This document shows, piece after piece, positions 33,001 to 45,000 of a DNA stretch of 64,000 bases. The DNA lies in the NCBI RefSeq assembly GCF_018320785.1, contig NC_054876.1, forward strand, positions 22,838,212 through 22,902,211. Reading direction: 5' to 3'. Position numbers and translations under genes: made by a program. The stretch comes from Cheilinus undulatus. Its lineage: Eukaryota; Chordata; Actinopteri; Labriformes; Labridae. A model generated the notes under the pieces. The model was not told where the DNA came from. It searched no databases and saw only the letters and a list, made by a program, of their open reading frames with translations. Every line of letters begins with the position of its first letter. Position 1 is the stretch's first letter.

Positions 33001-36000
33001 TTTCAATGTCTGACATCAATGTTGATTGCAATCCTTAGCCTGACAGTATCACAATGTAAATTCAATCATTTTTTGCTATCTGGGATGTATTTGAAAACTT
33101 TTTGGAATTCAGTAAGACATTTTGGAGAATGTTTTTTTTTGGGAAATTTTCAGGCTATTCATGGAAATTTAGGAAATCAATTTTTAATTTTGGGGAGTTT
33201 TATTTAAATATGAGGGAATCTGAATGTTTGGGGATTTTGCTACTGGGAATGTATTTGTAAACTTTCTTGAATTTAACAAGACATTTGGGAGAATTTGCTT
33301 GAAATATTAGAAGACATTTGGGGGTGCTTTTTTTTTTGAATACTTTAAACATGTCTAATAATTTTCACAGACATTTTAGATAGTTTCTTGGAAGTTTTAG
33401 GGAATTTGTGTGGACTTTAAAGGGGAAAATTTCCAAGAGATTCAGAACTTAGTGGAAATTCTGTTGATGCTTGGCCATAACAAGTTCTTGTGCTCCATCA
33501 TCAAAATGACTCCAGCAAACCTCTCTCAATGACTGACACCATTTCTTACTGACTAGTGACCACCAACAACGACACAGCCAAAACATCTGCTCTTGAACTG
33601 ATCCAATGCTGTTTCTTCTGCAGAAATAGGACCTTCAGGAGATTTGTGGACATCACTTTGGCCAAAGCTAATTCCTGTTCAAAGACAAGGCTTAAGTTTT
33701 GATATGATCAGGTCCTACTGATCCCAAAGAAGTGGGAGAAACTAAAATGGCACTAGAAGGAATAAAACTCAGATCTCAGGAGGTTAAGAACCAACAAAAA
33801 TAAGTTTTAATCCACCTCAACTTTTCAGAAATTTTAGAAAGAAAGCCACACTTTGCAGCCAAGGTCTTACATCCAGCTGTGCAACATGTGGATGGTCCTC
33901 TCCAATAATAAGCAGGGTGAGATACCGAGCTCGATAAAGCAGTTGTAATGAGGTCTGGACCCGGCCTCCAGCAAAGCAGTACAAGGCTAGGTGAGTCTGA
34001 TAAGCAATAGAAGAAAACTGATAAGAAGGATGAACATGTAATACTCCTATCATTGTTTAAATCAAGAACATGAAAAAGAACTCACATAGTCTTGTATTGT
34101 CTGCGGATGGTCGATACCTTGTACTCTCTCACTGCTCATTACAGCCTTTTCCTGGTGACTGAGGGCCTGAAACAAATGAGTGAAACACTCCTTTATGAAA
34201 GCTATGAAATGTTTGTCTGTTAGTAATATGTCAAATGTAACACATCTGTTCATATACAAATACCAGTCAAAAACAGGATTATGTTTCTCAGCATCACTTG
34301 ATATGTGAGCAATGATTCAGATGTTTAAACCAGGTGGCTCACGTTTCATGGTCAAATATATTTCTATGAACACTCACATCTGCATACTCTCCCATGACAT
34401 AGCTGATCCGTCCCAGAAGACGCAAACACACACAGACATCCTCGTGCAGGACCCCACATACGCTGCTGAACAGAGTCAGGGCCTGGCCAATCAACTCATA
34501 GCCATCCTTGAGAAGCCCTGGAATACAATATGAAACTTTACTGAAGGGATGAAAATGTGGAAAACATTGTATTTACCCTCAGCAGTCTAGACAGTCATTA
34601 AACCAACACAATTAATCAAACAAGCAGTAAGTCTAAGTTTGTAATGAATAAAAATTGTAAAAATGATGGTTGGTGCCAGAATGAGTAATGATTAGATAAT
34701 GGGTCAAAGAAAATGAAGGCGGTGCTGATATTCAGTTAAATATCTTAGCTTCCAATGTGATATTGCTTTTATACAAGAGTTGTAGAAGAAGAAAGTTCCA
34801 CAGTTGCTGGACTGTTGCCAAAAAAAATCAAACTGGACTGCTGCCAAGCAACCCAAACTTGGGTTACTTCATGGAAATATTGCAGGGATCCTTGAATTGC
34901 TTGGGGAATTTGTTTGGGAATTTTTGTGGAGAGTTGTCCTTTGATATTCTTCAGATTTCTTTTAAATATGAGGAAATCTGAATGTTTGGGGATTTTGCTA
35001 CAGGGAATATATTTGTAAACTTTTTGGAATTTAACAAGACATTTGGGAGAATTTGCTTGAAAACTGTCACAAATTCACATTGAATTTTGCTTTTTGGTGT
35101 CCATGGTTATTAACAACGAAATACTGACCAATTACTCTGCTTTATGAACATTTATGCATATTTTAAATGTATCATGTCACTAGTTGAAGGAAAGACTGTT
35201 GTGCAAGTCTGACTTAATAGTTTTATCATTGAAGAAAAATACTGTCTTCTCGAGTGTTGACCATCAGTGTTCATCTGGCTGAGGTAAAATTACAGTGGTC
35301 TGGAAGTGCAATACAAAATCACAAAAAGTCTGAAACAGTTTTACAAAGCTTGAAACAAATTTATGTTAAGCAAAAAAAAAATACACTGCATAAAACAAAT
35401 CTATATTAACACAAGTCTTTTACAAAGCTTGAAACAAATTTATAATTACCAATTTAAAAAAAATTACAAAAAGTCCAATACAAAATTACAAAGTCTGAAA
35501 CACTTTCAAAAAACCTTATCTTGAGTCATGTTGGACAAACTGTTGTTTGAAAATTTGTTTTAGAAGTTGTAAAGGTGTTCTACAACTTGTAAATATGTTT
35601 CAGCTCATGTAAAAAGTGTTTTGTGTTTTGTAAATTTGTTTTGTAAAATGATTTTTTTTTAGATTTTACATTTGTTTCATAAAATGTAACATTGTTTTGT
35701 TAACTGTTTCATACTTAGTGATTTTGTATCAGACTTTGTAATTTGTTTCAAGTTTTGCAAAATGTTTTCAGACTTTGTAATTTCGTATTAGACTTTTCGT
35801 AAGTTTTCGCTTTATAAAATATTAAATTTGTGCTATCAAATGTAAAAATGTTTCAGTTAGTTAAAAATTACTTTCAAGCTTTGTAAAATTGTTTTTTATA
35901 AAGTCCCAATGATAATGTACTACATATCAGCACTCATGGAATGATCCTTATCCAATCATATTAATTTGTTGAAACTAAATGGTGTATTATATGCAATATC

Positions 36001-39000
36001 TGAACGAACAGAGGAAAGATATGTCCTTTAAGGCTTAAATGTTTTTCTGCAGTTTGATGGGATAACAGTATGTGCTCTACTGTGTCTGGCCAGATACTTT
36101 TTAACATTGACACATAAACTAGGTGTCAGTACTTCAAAGCACCAATTTAAGGCCAAATCTTCACACTAAGTGTAAAATTTTTTTTTGTTTTATCTAATTG
36201 AAAATCTTTATTTGTGCCTTTGTCTCACCCTTCTGTACTGCCACCTGCGCATGCTGCACAAGCCGTGTGCCATCTGTTGCTGTATGCCTGAGGTGTTTGA
36301 CCACAGGGAACATGTTGACAACATCTTCTTCACTGAACACTGGCCTGTGGCGAGACTCAAACACATATTCTCGCAGCTGAACCTAAATATACAGAAAAGA
36401 AAGAGGAAAATCAAGGTTGAAAGCCACACTAATGGATCTGCACATTGTCATGAAACATTAAGACATCTCAGCACTGATCAGAAGCCAAACAAAAGTCACG
36501 TAGCAAAAAGGCAGTCATAGACTTACTTATCTCTGTCTTATTAAACTTCAAATATGACCATTATTTAAAGAGAGTTGTGTACCAAATGTAAGCTTTGTTT
36601 TCAGATCAAATTCTTACCCCGCTGCTTCTTAAAACCAGGCAGGGTTCCACCACAGGAGCAAGATTATAAATCTTTAGCTATTTGTAAACAGAATTTTGCT
36701 ATTTTAAGGCAACAAAAAACCAACAAACACAGTTTGGTAAGTTTTTAAAGTCTCAGGGCTTTCCGTTTCTATCAAAAAGCCACTTTGTTTGGAACAATTC
36801 CAGCAAATCCAACAAATCCATGTTCTGCCACCGGACAGAGAAATAAACCTCTGAGTATTGTCTCTGTCTTATCCCAACATTGTTTTGAGGTTGCATTTTT
36901 CTCAGAATTAGATCAACACTGTGGTACAAATAGTTCTTCCTGCTATTTTGTACAGTCTGTGCACTCTGACCAGTGTTTCATTTAAGGGGCTCTGCTGACC
37001 CGCATCTTTGGTGGCTGATATATTTTCAACTGACCTTTAATTTTTATCAGTAAATGTATAGTCAAGAGAAGAGAGGTTGAAATCTGACCTGGATGCCGGT
37101 CTTGATGGCCATCTCTCTTAATAGAGAGATCCTCTGCAGGCTGTACTTTGCTATGACTTCATCTATGCTTTCACTGAACACAAAGAAGAATGAAAGTTTA
37201 AAATCCTGTTGTGCACACATCCATATATACACAAAAACAAACACACCTATCCATTGTGAAGTGGTAATACTCTTCAGCCTCCTTCTTGATCTTGACCCAC
37301 AATTCACTTGGACTCAGTTTGGCCCACACACTGTCTGCCAACAAGGTGGCTCTGCTCCCATGGCTGCGTCGACGACGGCTCCTGCGCCGTGAGAGGAGCT
37401 CGTCTGAGCAGGAGTCTGGGAGGCAGGAGGAGGAACTAAGGAGGCAGTTTAGGAAATGACTGACAGCTGCAGAAAAAGCTGCCAGTTCAACATCCTGAAA
37501 AAAAGAAAAAAATGAAGGTTGAAAAGGCGACTTAGTGCCAGATTGATTTTTTCTATTCGCTTATTTTTGTTTAGAAAAAAAATTAAAATTGGTATTTCAT
37601 TAGTAACCATTAGTAGAGCACTGTACCTGTAAATAGGTTCTGAAGATGTGTTTTGCGCTTCTGATGATGAGTTCACTGACAGCGATGCTCTGTGGGGAAA
37701 TATGAGACTTCAGATTGATCTGATTGAGTGAGTGATGCTACATTCAGAGTCCTACCATACAGAGTAGGGTTTAGTTATATTCAAAGCATATTAATGGCTG
37801 CCTCCACTGCTGTAAATACCTCAGATACAGCTTTGGTACTGCATCCGTTTTACTGGTCCATGTTTCTGTATGAAATAAAAGCTTTTTATGTTGGGACAAA
37901 TGTTTTTGCTCTTCTGCTGACCTGCTTCAGCATTAGTTTATGATATTGGGTAAGGGTAAGCTGTTTTGTGAATGCTTGTATACAGGCCTGTATACAAGGT
38001 GGTTTTGTCTGAACTGGACATTCATGCAAAGACTACGAATCAGCTGTCTCTACAAAACACCAAGTATCAATTAACCTGTAAGACTCTACTTTGGATTTAA
38101 CATTGAGATTATTTCTCTTTTAGCTCATAAACACAGTGTCCAAGATCTGCTGTGTATTAGAACAACAAGCTTAGACTTTATACTCAAAATTTTGACTTTT
38201 TTCTTAAAATTGTAATTCAACTTTATTCCTGAAGTTTCTACTTTATTCTCAACATTTTGACTTTAATCTTGACATCTCAAAGTGTACAGTATTATTTTTC
38301 CTTCACCTTTGGCCCTAATGCTTCGGTAAAATCCTCAGCTAGAGGAAGCTGAATTGGAAGGAAGTTATTATATCCTTACATAATAGTACTGCAAAATGAT
38401 CATGATGTGTCATGATTCTTTGTCTAAATTTGCAGTTACTTTCAGCCTTTCATGAAAATCTTCATCCTTTCTTTACAAAAAAAAAAAAATCATAATTCAA
38501 GTGAGTGGTGAGTAAACATGGTTTTGTTGATAATAGCCATATAAAGTACCTGTATGTGGCTAAGTCTCTCTTTGTGCTCAACCCTGTCAAGTTCCTGCAG
38601 TAGGGTGCCCAGGTATCGTACATTGACACCCCGCTGGTGTAGTGCTGAGGTCAGGGATGCCCCATCCATTGGCACTGCTGTTTGGTCGACAAAGTCCCTC
38701 AGCTTCCACACACATAAAATACACCCACACACAGGATTAGCAGATAAATATTAGACATGTTAAAACTGAAGATGAACTACACCTGAATGTTGCTCAGAAG
38801 ACTCACGACGGCTGGAATCTGATCATTGAGCAGAAAAGCTGCAGCATCCCACAACAACTGTCTCTGCTGCTGAACCTCCTCAACACACTTGGCGGGGAAA
38901 TGAACCCCTGCAAAAAAGACACATGGTTCAATTAAGTCTTATTTAAGAGTTAAGATGTTACATGAATGCATGTGTAAACAAATGTATTTTTTTACCTGGA

Positions 39001-42000
39001 GAGCAAACGTCAGGATTAAAGCGGATATCAAAGCAAGACTCACTTATTGATCCGACAGCCTTACAAGCGTCTGCAATCACATTTTTTCTGGGAAATTCTA
39101 CAAAAGTAAAATACACATAGTTTATTAGTTGACATACACAGCTACTATTCAAGTATTTAACCCCCTGGATGTTTTACTTTTTTATTGATTTTATTAATCA
39201 ATCATGATCAACTTTGTTTGGCTTTTTTGGGAAAAAAATGTTTTAAGGTCAAAGTGCAAACAGATTTCTACAAAGTAATATCGATTAAACAAGAATATGA
39301 AATGTAAAATAAGTGACTGCTTAAATATTCACCCCTTTAAAGTGGCTGATCTTAATCAACACAGATCCAGCCAATTGGTGCTAGTAATCTGAGAATTAGT
39401 GAAATGGGGATCCAGGTCTTATTGTCTTACTGACTCAGCTGTACCTGTATCTTCAGTGCACTGATTGGAAAGCGACTCCTCATTCTGCTCTGTGGCAGTG
39501 TCCTGTTCTTTCAGTCCCTCAGACACCATCTTTACAAAAAGTTCATACCTGCAACAGAAAAATGTAAGAGAAAAACAAGATATTTCATCCCAAAAGCTGT
39601 CATACTTCATTAATTTCTCACCTGTGCTGAACGAAGGCCTCCATGAGCTCTGGTCTCAGGCTGGACAGGCTGTGATGGTGTCGCCGTGGGTAACCAAAGC
39701 TCCGACACACCTCTGGCACCTCCAACTTATTCTTCATCTCTGAGAACTGGAAGTTTAGATCTGGGGGGAAAGTCCGAAGAAGGTCCAAGATGTAGGCTCT
39801 TCCATCATTACCCAGGATGCCTTTGGTCTCGATGCCTGAGCATAGCTCGACAGGGCTGTTGTTGTGGTCGAGTACCTGGTGACGCTGGATCCTGAGAGGT
39901 TTACAAGTTTTGTTCAGAAGATCACAAAACCTAGAATAAAGTTAAGAAAGTTAAAAGTAACCAGATTTATATTTGATAAAATGCATGACTTGTACTGTTT
40001 AACTGCTGGTGTGCTACCTAGAGTGTGTGTAAACAGTTTTTCCATAGTCATTTGAGCCATAGACAACACTCTGCTCCTGGTTTTTCTCCAATATCCCCGG
40101 AACAATCGTCTGAGCGATAACACGGATGCCACGGTAATCCACAACAGCGATGCCAAGTGTGTGAAGCCCCTTTATGTCAACAGAAGTGTATGCCTGTAAA
40201 ACAACATGAGTTTTCTAGTTAAAATGGCAAGAACATAAAAGGAATGGATTTGAATGAATTATAAAGGGAAATGAAGGCCATGCAACTGCAGGAAATATTT
40301 GTATTCTTCTTTACTGACTCTTCATCATTGCCTTTTCCCCAAATCAACCACGAGATCAAACCTTTACACACGTATTGAATGTGATAGACACTTTAAGAGT
40401 AAAAATAATTTTTAACAGGATTGTTAGCAAAAACCTTACCCAACATAAAGATACAGGGTTAGGATTTGTACCTGTGTTCCTCTCAGGTCACAGATGGCAG
40501 CAGCATGAGCAGCAGTGTTTCCCCCTAGTGGCTGATAGTGGTCAGATATGTCGAACCCCAGGCTGAAGAAAAGGTTGTTCCAGATAAACATCTGCATATG
40601 AGGTGGCTCGCTTGGGTTCAACGGCACAATGTTGCCGTCAATAACAGCTACAGCTCCTTGTGTTGCAGCAGCAACAAAGTCACAGTTGGTCTGTATGGAG
40701 GGAATAAAAACAAAAGCTCTCTTTATGGTTTTAAAAATAAGCAATACAGTCTAAGCACAGAACAGGAAGAAGAAAGCAGAACAGTTTCAGGAAGATATTT
40801 GGATTTTTTTAGAAGAATCTGTGTTCTCACCTTGAACATACACCTCTCTCTGTGCAAACGCTCTTCGATGGATCTACAGCTGAGTTCCCTGCATCCCTGC
40901 AGCTCCTCGTTCCAGTCTCGACTCTTAGGTCAGACACACATCCTTAATGTCAGCATCACAAACACTTGGCCATGCTATAGTGCAGTATTTCTTTGCATTT
41001 ATACTGATTTTACTATTTAATGTCTATAACCTGCCCAGCTGTATGCTCGTCCTGGCCCATGCGACTCGTGTGTGTCTCCTCCGCTCTGACACAATCGAGA
41101 GAGTGATCTCCTTGATGGGCGATCCAGGGGAAAACCTGGAAAGGTGCTGCTATCCGCTCATATGGGTGTTGCTGGACTCTTGATCACACATCAAAGGAGA
41201 GAAATTGTATTATTTTCCCTTAATTTCTTTATTTAGAGGACGGCCAAGAACCCCTGACTGAGGAAAAAGCTGTTGAGAGAATATGAGAAGTCTGCACTGA
41301 AAAACGCTTCACAAAAAGAAAGAGTTTATTTTAAGTTAGTTTATTTCTCAAATTCTATAGAATTCTTTTAAGGAGGGTTACCTCATGTATAGAGATTGCT
41401 GGTTTAAAGTATTTTGTTGTCTATGTAAGCTCTAGGCCAGCATTTTTCAAAGTAGGGGTCAAAAGGAGGCACCAGGGGTTGGTGAAACTTGAAGGGAAGA
41501 TGGGGGAAAATGGAACAAATGTAAGAATCTATTAATGATTTTTAAATCTTTTTAGGCAATTTTAACTTTGATATTGAAATCTATGTTTTTTTGCCAGTCT
41601 TAAAAACTATCTACAAACCAGAAGATGAGTCAGCTGCAAGGAATTAAGATCAATGAAGAAAAACTCTAAAACAAACATTTACTGTTACTGTCACAGTTGA
41701 TTCTTGTAAAGACAAAAATTCTAGATTGTTTGCAAAGCCATTAATGAGACAAATAAGATTAGCAATAGAAAGTGAAAATAAAATAAATTAAGAAATGTAA
41801 TGTTTAATTTATTAGTTTTTCTTGATAATATACCATGGGATTAAAAAAAAGTATTAGAGGCGGCCCCTGGCAGTGGCTAGTGCTACACGGGTATCCTCAG
41901 AATGGCAAAGATTGAGAATCCCTGCTCTGGACATTACAGTAATACAGTGGTTTTAAAAATCCTTTGCCCAAGGCACCTATGATCAAGCCACACTTTCAAA

Positions 42001-45000
42001 ACACAACCTATCCACAAGCACTCTATGGATGAAAGTATTTGGCCATGCCTCCTTATTACTGAATGCAGGTGTTCCAATCACACCCACTGCCACAGCTGTA
42101 TAAAATCAAGCACCTAAGTCATGCAGTCTCCATTTTCTAAACTTTGTGATACAAAATGGGTCGTTTTGAAGAGCTCAGTGACTTCAAGTGTGGTACTGTG
42201 ATGGATGCCATCTTTGCAATAAGACTGTTTGTGAAATGTCATCCCTGCTGGACATTCCACACTCAACTGTAAGTGATATTATTAGAAAGTGGAAGCATTT
42301 AGGAGCAACAGCCATAAGGCGGAAAACTACACAAAATCACAGAGCGGGGTCAACAACTGCTAAGGAACATGGTGTATAAAAGTTGCCAACTCTCTGCTGA
42401 TTCCACAGCTAAAGAGTTCTTAACTTCCACTGGCATTAATGTAAGCACAAAAACCATGTAGTGGGAGCTTCGTGGAATGGGTTTCTATGGCTGAGCAGCT
42501 GCATGCAAACCTCACATCACCAACTCCAATGCCAAGCATTGGACGGAGTGGTGTAAATTACACAAACACTGGACAGTGGAAACATGCTCTGTGGAGTGAC
42601 GGATCATCCTTAACTGTTTGGCAATCAGATGGGCTTGTCTGGGTTTGGTGGATGTGAAGAGAATGCCTGACCACATTGTGCCAACTGTGCAGTCAGGCAC
42701 CCCGTATCTCCAGTGAAGGCCAATCTTAACGCTTCAGCGTACCAAGACATTTTGAACAGTGCTATTCTTTCAACTTTGTGCCAACAGTTTGGGGAAGGTG
42801 CTTCTCTATTTGAACATGACTGTACCCCAGTACACAAAGCAAGGACTATAAAGACATGTTTTGATGATTTCGCTGAAGAAGAACTTGACTGTCCCACACA
42901 GAGCCCTGGCCTCAACTCCACTGAGCACCTTTGGGATGAACAGAGATTGTGAGCAAGGCCTTTTCTTACAACATCAGTGCCTGACCTCATAAATGCTCTA
43001 GTGAATGAATGGGCATATATTTCCACAAAGACACTCCAAAATCTTGCGAAAAGCCTTTCAAGAAGAGTGGAGGCTGTTATGACTGCAAAAGGGGGACCGG
43101 CTCCATATTAAAGTGCATGTATTTGAATACACTGTCATTACATCCCCTGTTGGTGTAATGGTCAAGTGGCTGAATACTTTTGTCCATATAGTGTACATGC
43201 AAAATAGCCTCATTAACACGTGTTATAGTATCTTGTTGTCGTAAAGTTATAGCCATAACATATGTTTGTAGACTTGCCTCAAGGCACACCCCTATGCCTC
43301 AGCACATCATTTGGGAGCCACTGCAGAAAGTGTTGCTTGCCACTTGATCTAATGTGAGCATCAATTTTTCAGCTTGATTATAGTTTGCCCACCTCTTTTT
43401 CTGCAAGATGCTGAAGTTCCTCTTGAAAACAGAGCTCACATGACTCAGCAGCTCCACTAGAGAGTGGCAAAGGATTTTGGGAGCTGCTGGTTTAGGGTTG
43501 AAGTTGAAGGCAGTTGACCTGGAACAGCCAGAGCACAGGACAAGTGTAATCTCCTCATGACACACAATCGATGTAAGCTTACTGCTTTATTTGATGGATT
43601 TTCTCTGTAATTAATTCATTAGAGAGAACAATGAAAACATTTCTTCTAAGATAAAAATGCTTTGGTTTGGAAGTTTAAGAAAAAATAAAAACAAAAGGCA
43701 CTCAACACCCAACCCAAAACCAGATGGCACCATGGATGTCAGTGAAAACTTAAGATCAATTAGATATATCTTGAGATATTTCTTTCTTTCTTCATAGTTT
43801 GAAAAGTCTGAAGTAGTTTAACAATTTGACACTCACTGGTTGAGGTAGAAGCCTCGTGTAGAGGATGTAATATTGAGTTCTTTGTTTTCCATAGTCAGGA
43901 CGTTGAGGTACATCAGGTCCCCATGCATCTTCCTGTTTCCTGGAGGAGGGTTCCAGCTGCTCATGGTCAGGACCCGCAGACACTGAAGTGGCTAAAATTA
44001 TATTCAAACTGTTGATTCACTTAGACTGAAGACTTATTTATTTAAAAGTAACACATTTAGACAATGTTTTACCTTCCAGTCGTCTCTGACTGGCTGCAGA
44101 GGAGTAAGAGGTCGCTCCTTACAGCCAGGCAGGATGTATTCAGGTGGTTTAAAGGCAACAGACTCTTTTTCAGAAGTTCGCCTGTTCCCTATGACTTCAC
44201 TGTCTAAATGAATGGAAAAGGAGGTGAAAGGGCAGGAGAGAAATGCTCTGGCAAAACACTATAAGGGGAGGCTTTAAATAAAATAAACACCTTTATCTCC
44301 TCTGGTGTAAAAGGTGAGGTAAGACAGTGAGCTGTGGTTTACTCCGTTGTAGGCATCTGTCGGGTCAAGGCTCCTGAGAAGGTCCCGAACATGTCTGAGA
44401 TGGAGGCGAGCGTCACGTACAGAGTAAGAATCTGCAAGAACAACAAAAAAGATGCTTATAAGGTGTTCGATTTATGGCTCAGAGTTGAAGATAAACAGAA
44501 ATCTTTAAGTATTGCACAGAAGATGACACACAAATCATGATGTGTGGATATGTAAGATTTCTAATGTGAGTGAAGTTGTTTAAAAGCTGTCATGTTTAGC
44601 TATCATACATTTAGTAGATGCACCTTTGGCTGCAATCACAGCACTGAGTCTGTGTGGATAGGTCTCAATTGGGATTGCACATCTAGACACTGTAATTTTA
44701 CTCCATACTTCTTTGCAAAACTGCTCAAACTCAGCATTTTTATAGGCACTGTATATAAAAACTAGAAAAGCACTCAGAGAGCACAGACCTCCGCCATTAG
44801 CCCTATCTCCCAATAGTAAAGAATCCTTTAAAAACATTCCTGAATCCAGATGGTAATCCGGATCACTCCCAAAAATCTAATTCGCCGATTACTCCCTCCC
44901 CAGTGGGGTGGAGACACAGTAAGGCAAAGCATTGGCTTCACTACGTGTGGACTGTCATGGCGGAAGCACCCATGGTCTCACCGGACGACTGAAAGTCATG

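Larger units (their letters stand above)
30970..33870. other. cluh intron with internal direct repeats and nested insertions
   Basis: About 31275-31395 and 31970-32060 share a diverged direct repeat ('gactgtcattgtttttgtacct' / 'gattgtcattgtttttgtacct', then 'gatggcagtgtg'). G/T-rich units of the type 'gaatgtttggggattttgctac' recur at about 32160-32200, 33210-33300 and again at 34980-35060 in another intron. Elements at 32221-33085 and 32505-32815 are listed separately. Confidence 0.55.

Noticed and set aside
40538..41020. 160-codon plus-strand ORF over cluh exons 9 and 10
   Set aside because: It crosses two minus-strand exons with conserved CLU-domain sequence and has no domain of its own.
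41171..41176. Acceptor at aagag|TCCAG for cluh exon 8
   Set aside because: The frame breaks. Using atcaag|AGTCCAG restores [12 protein letters not shown], which matches the family.
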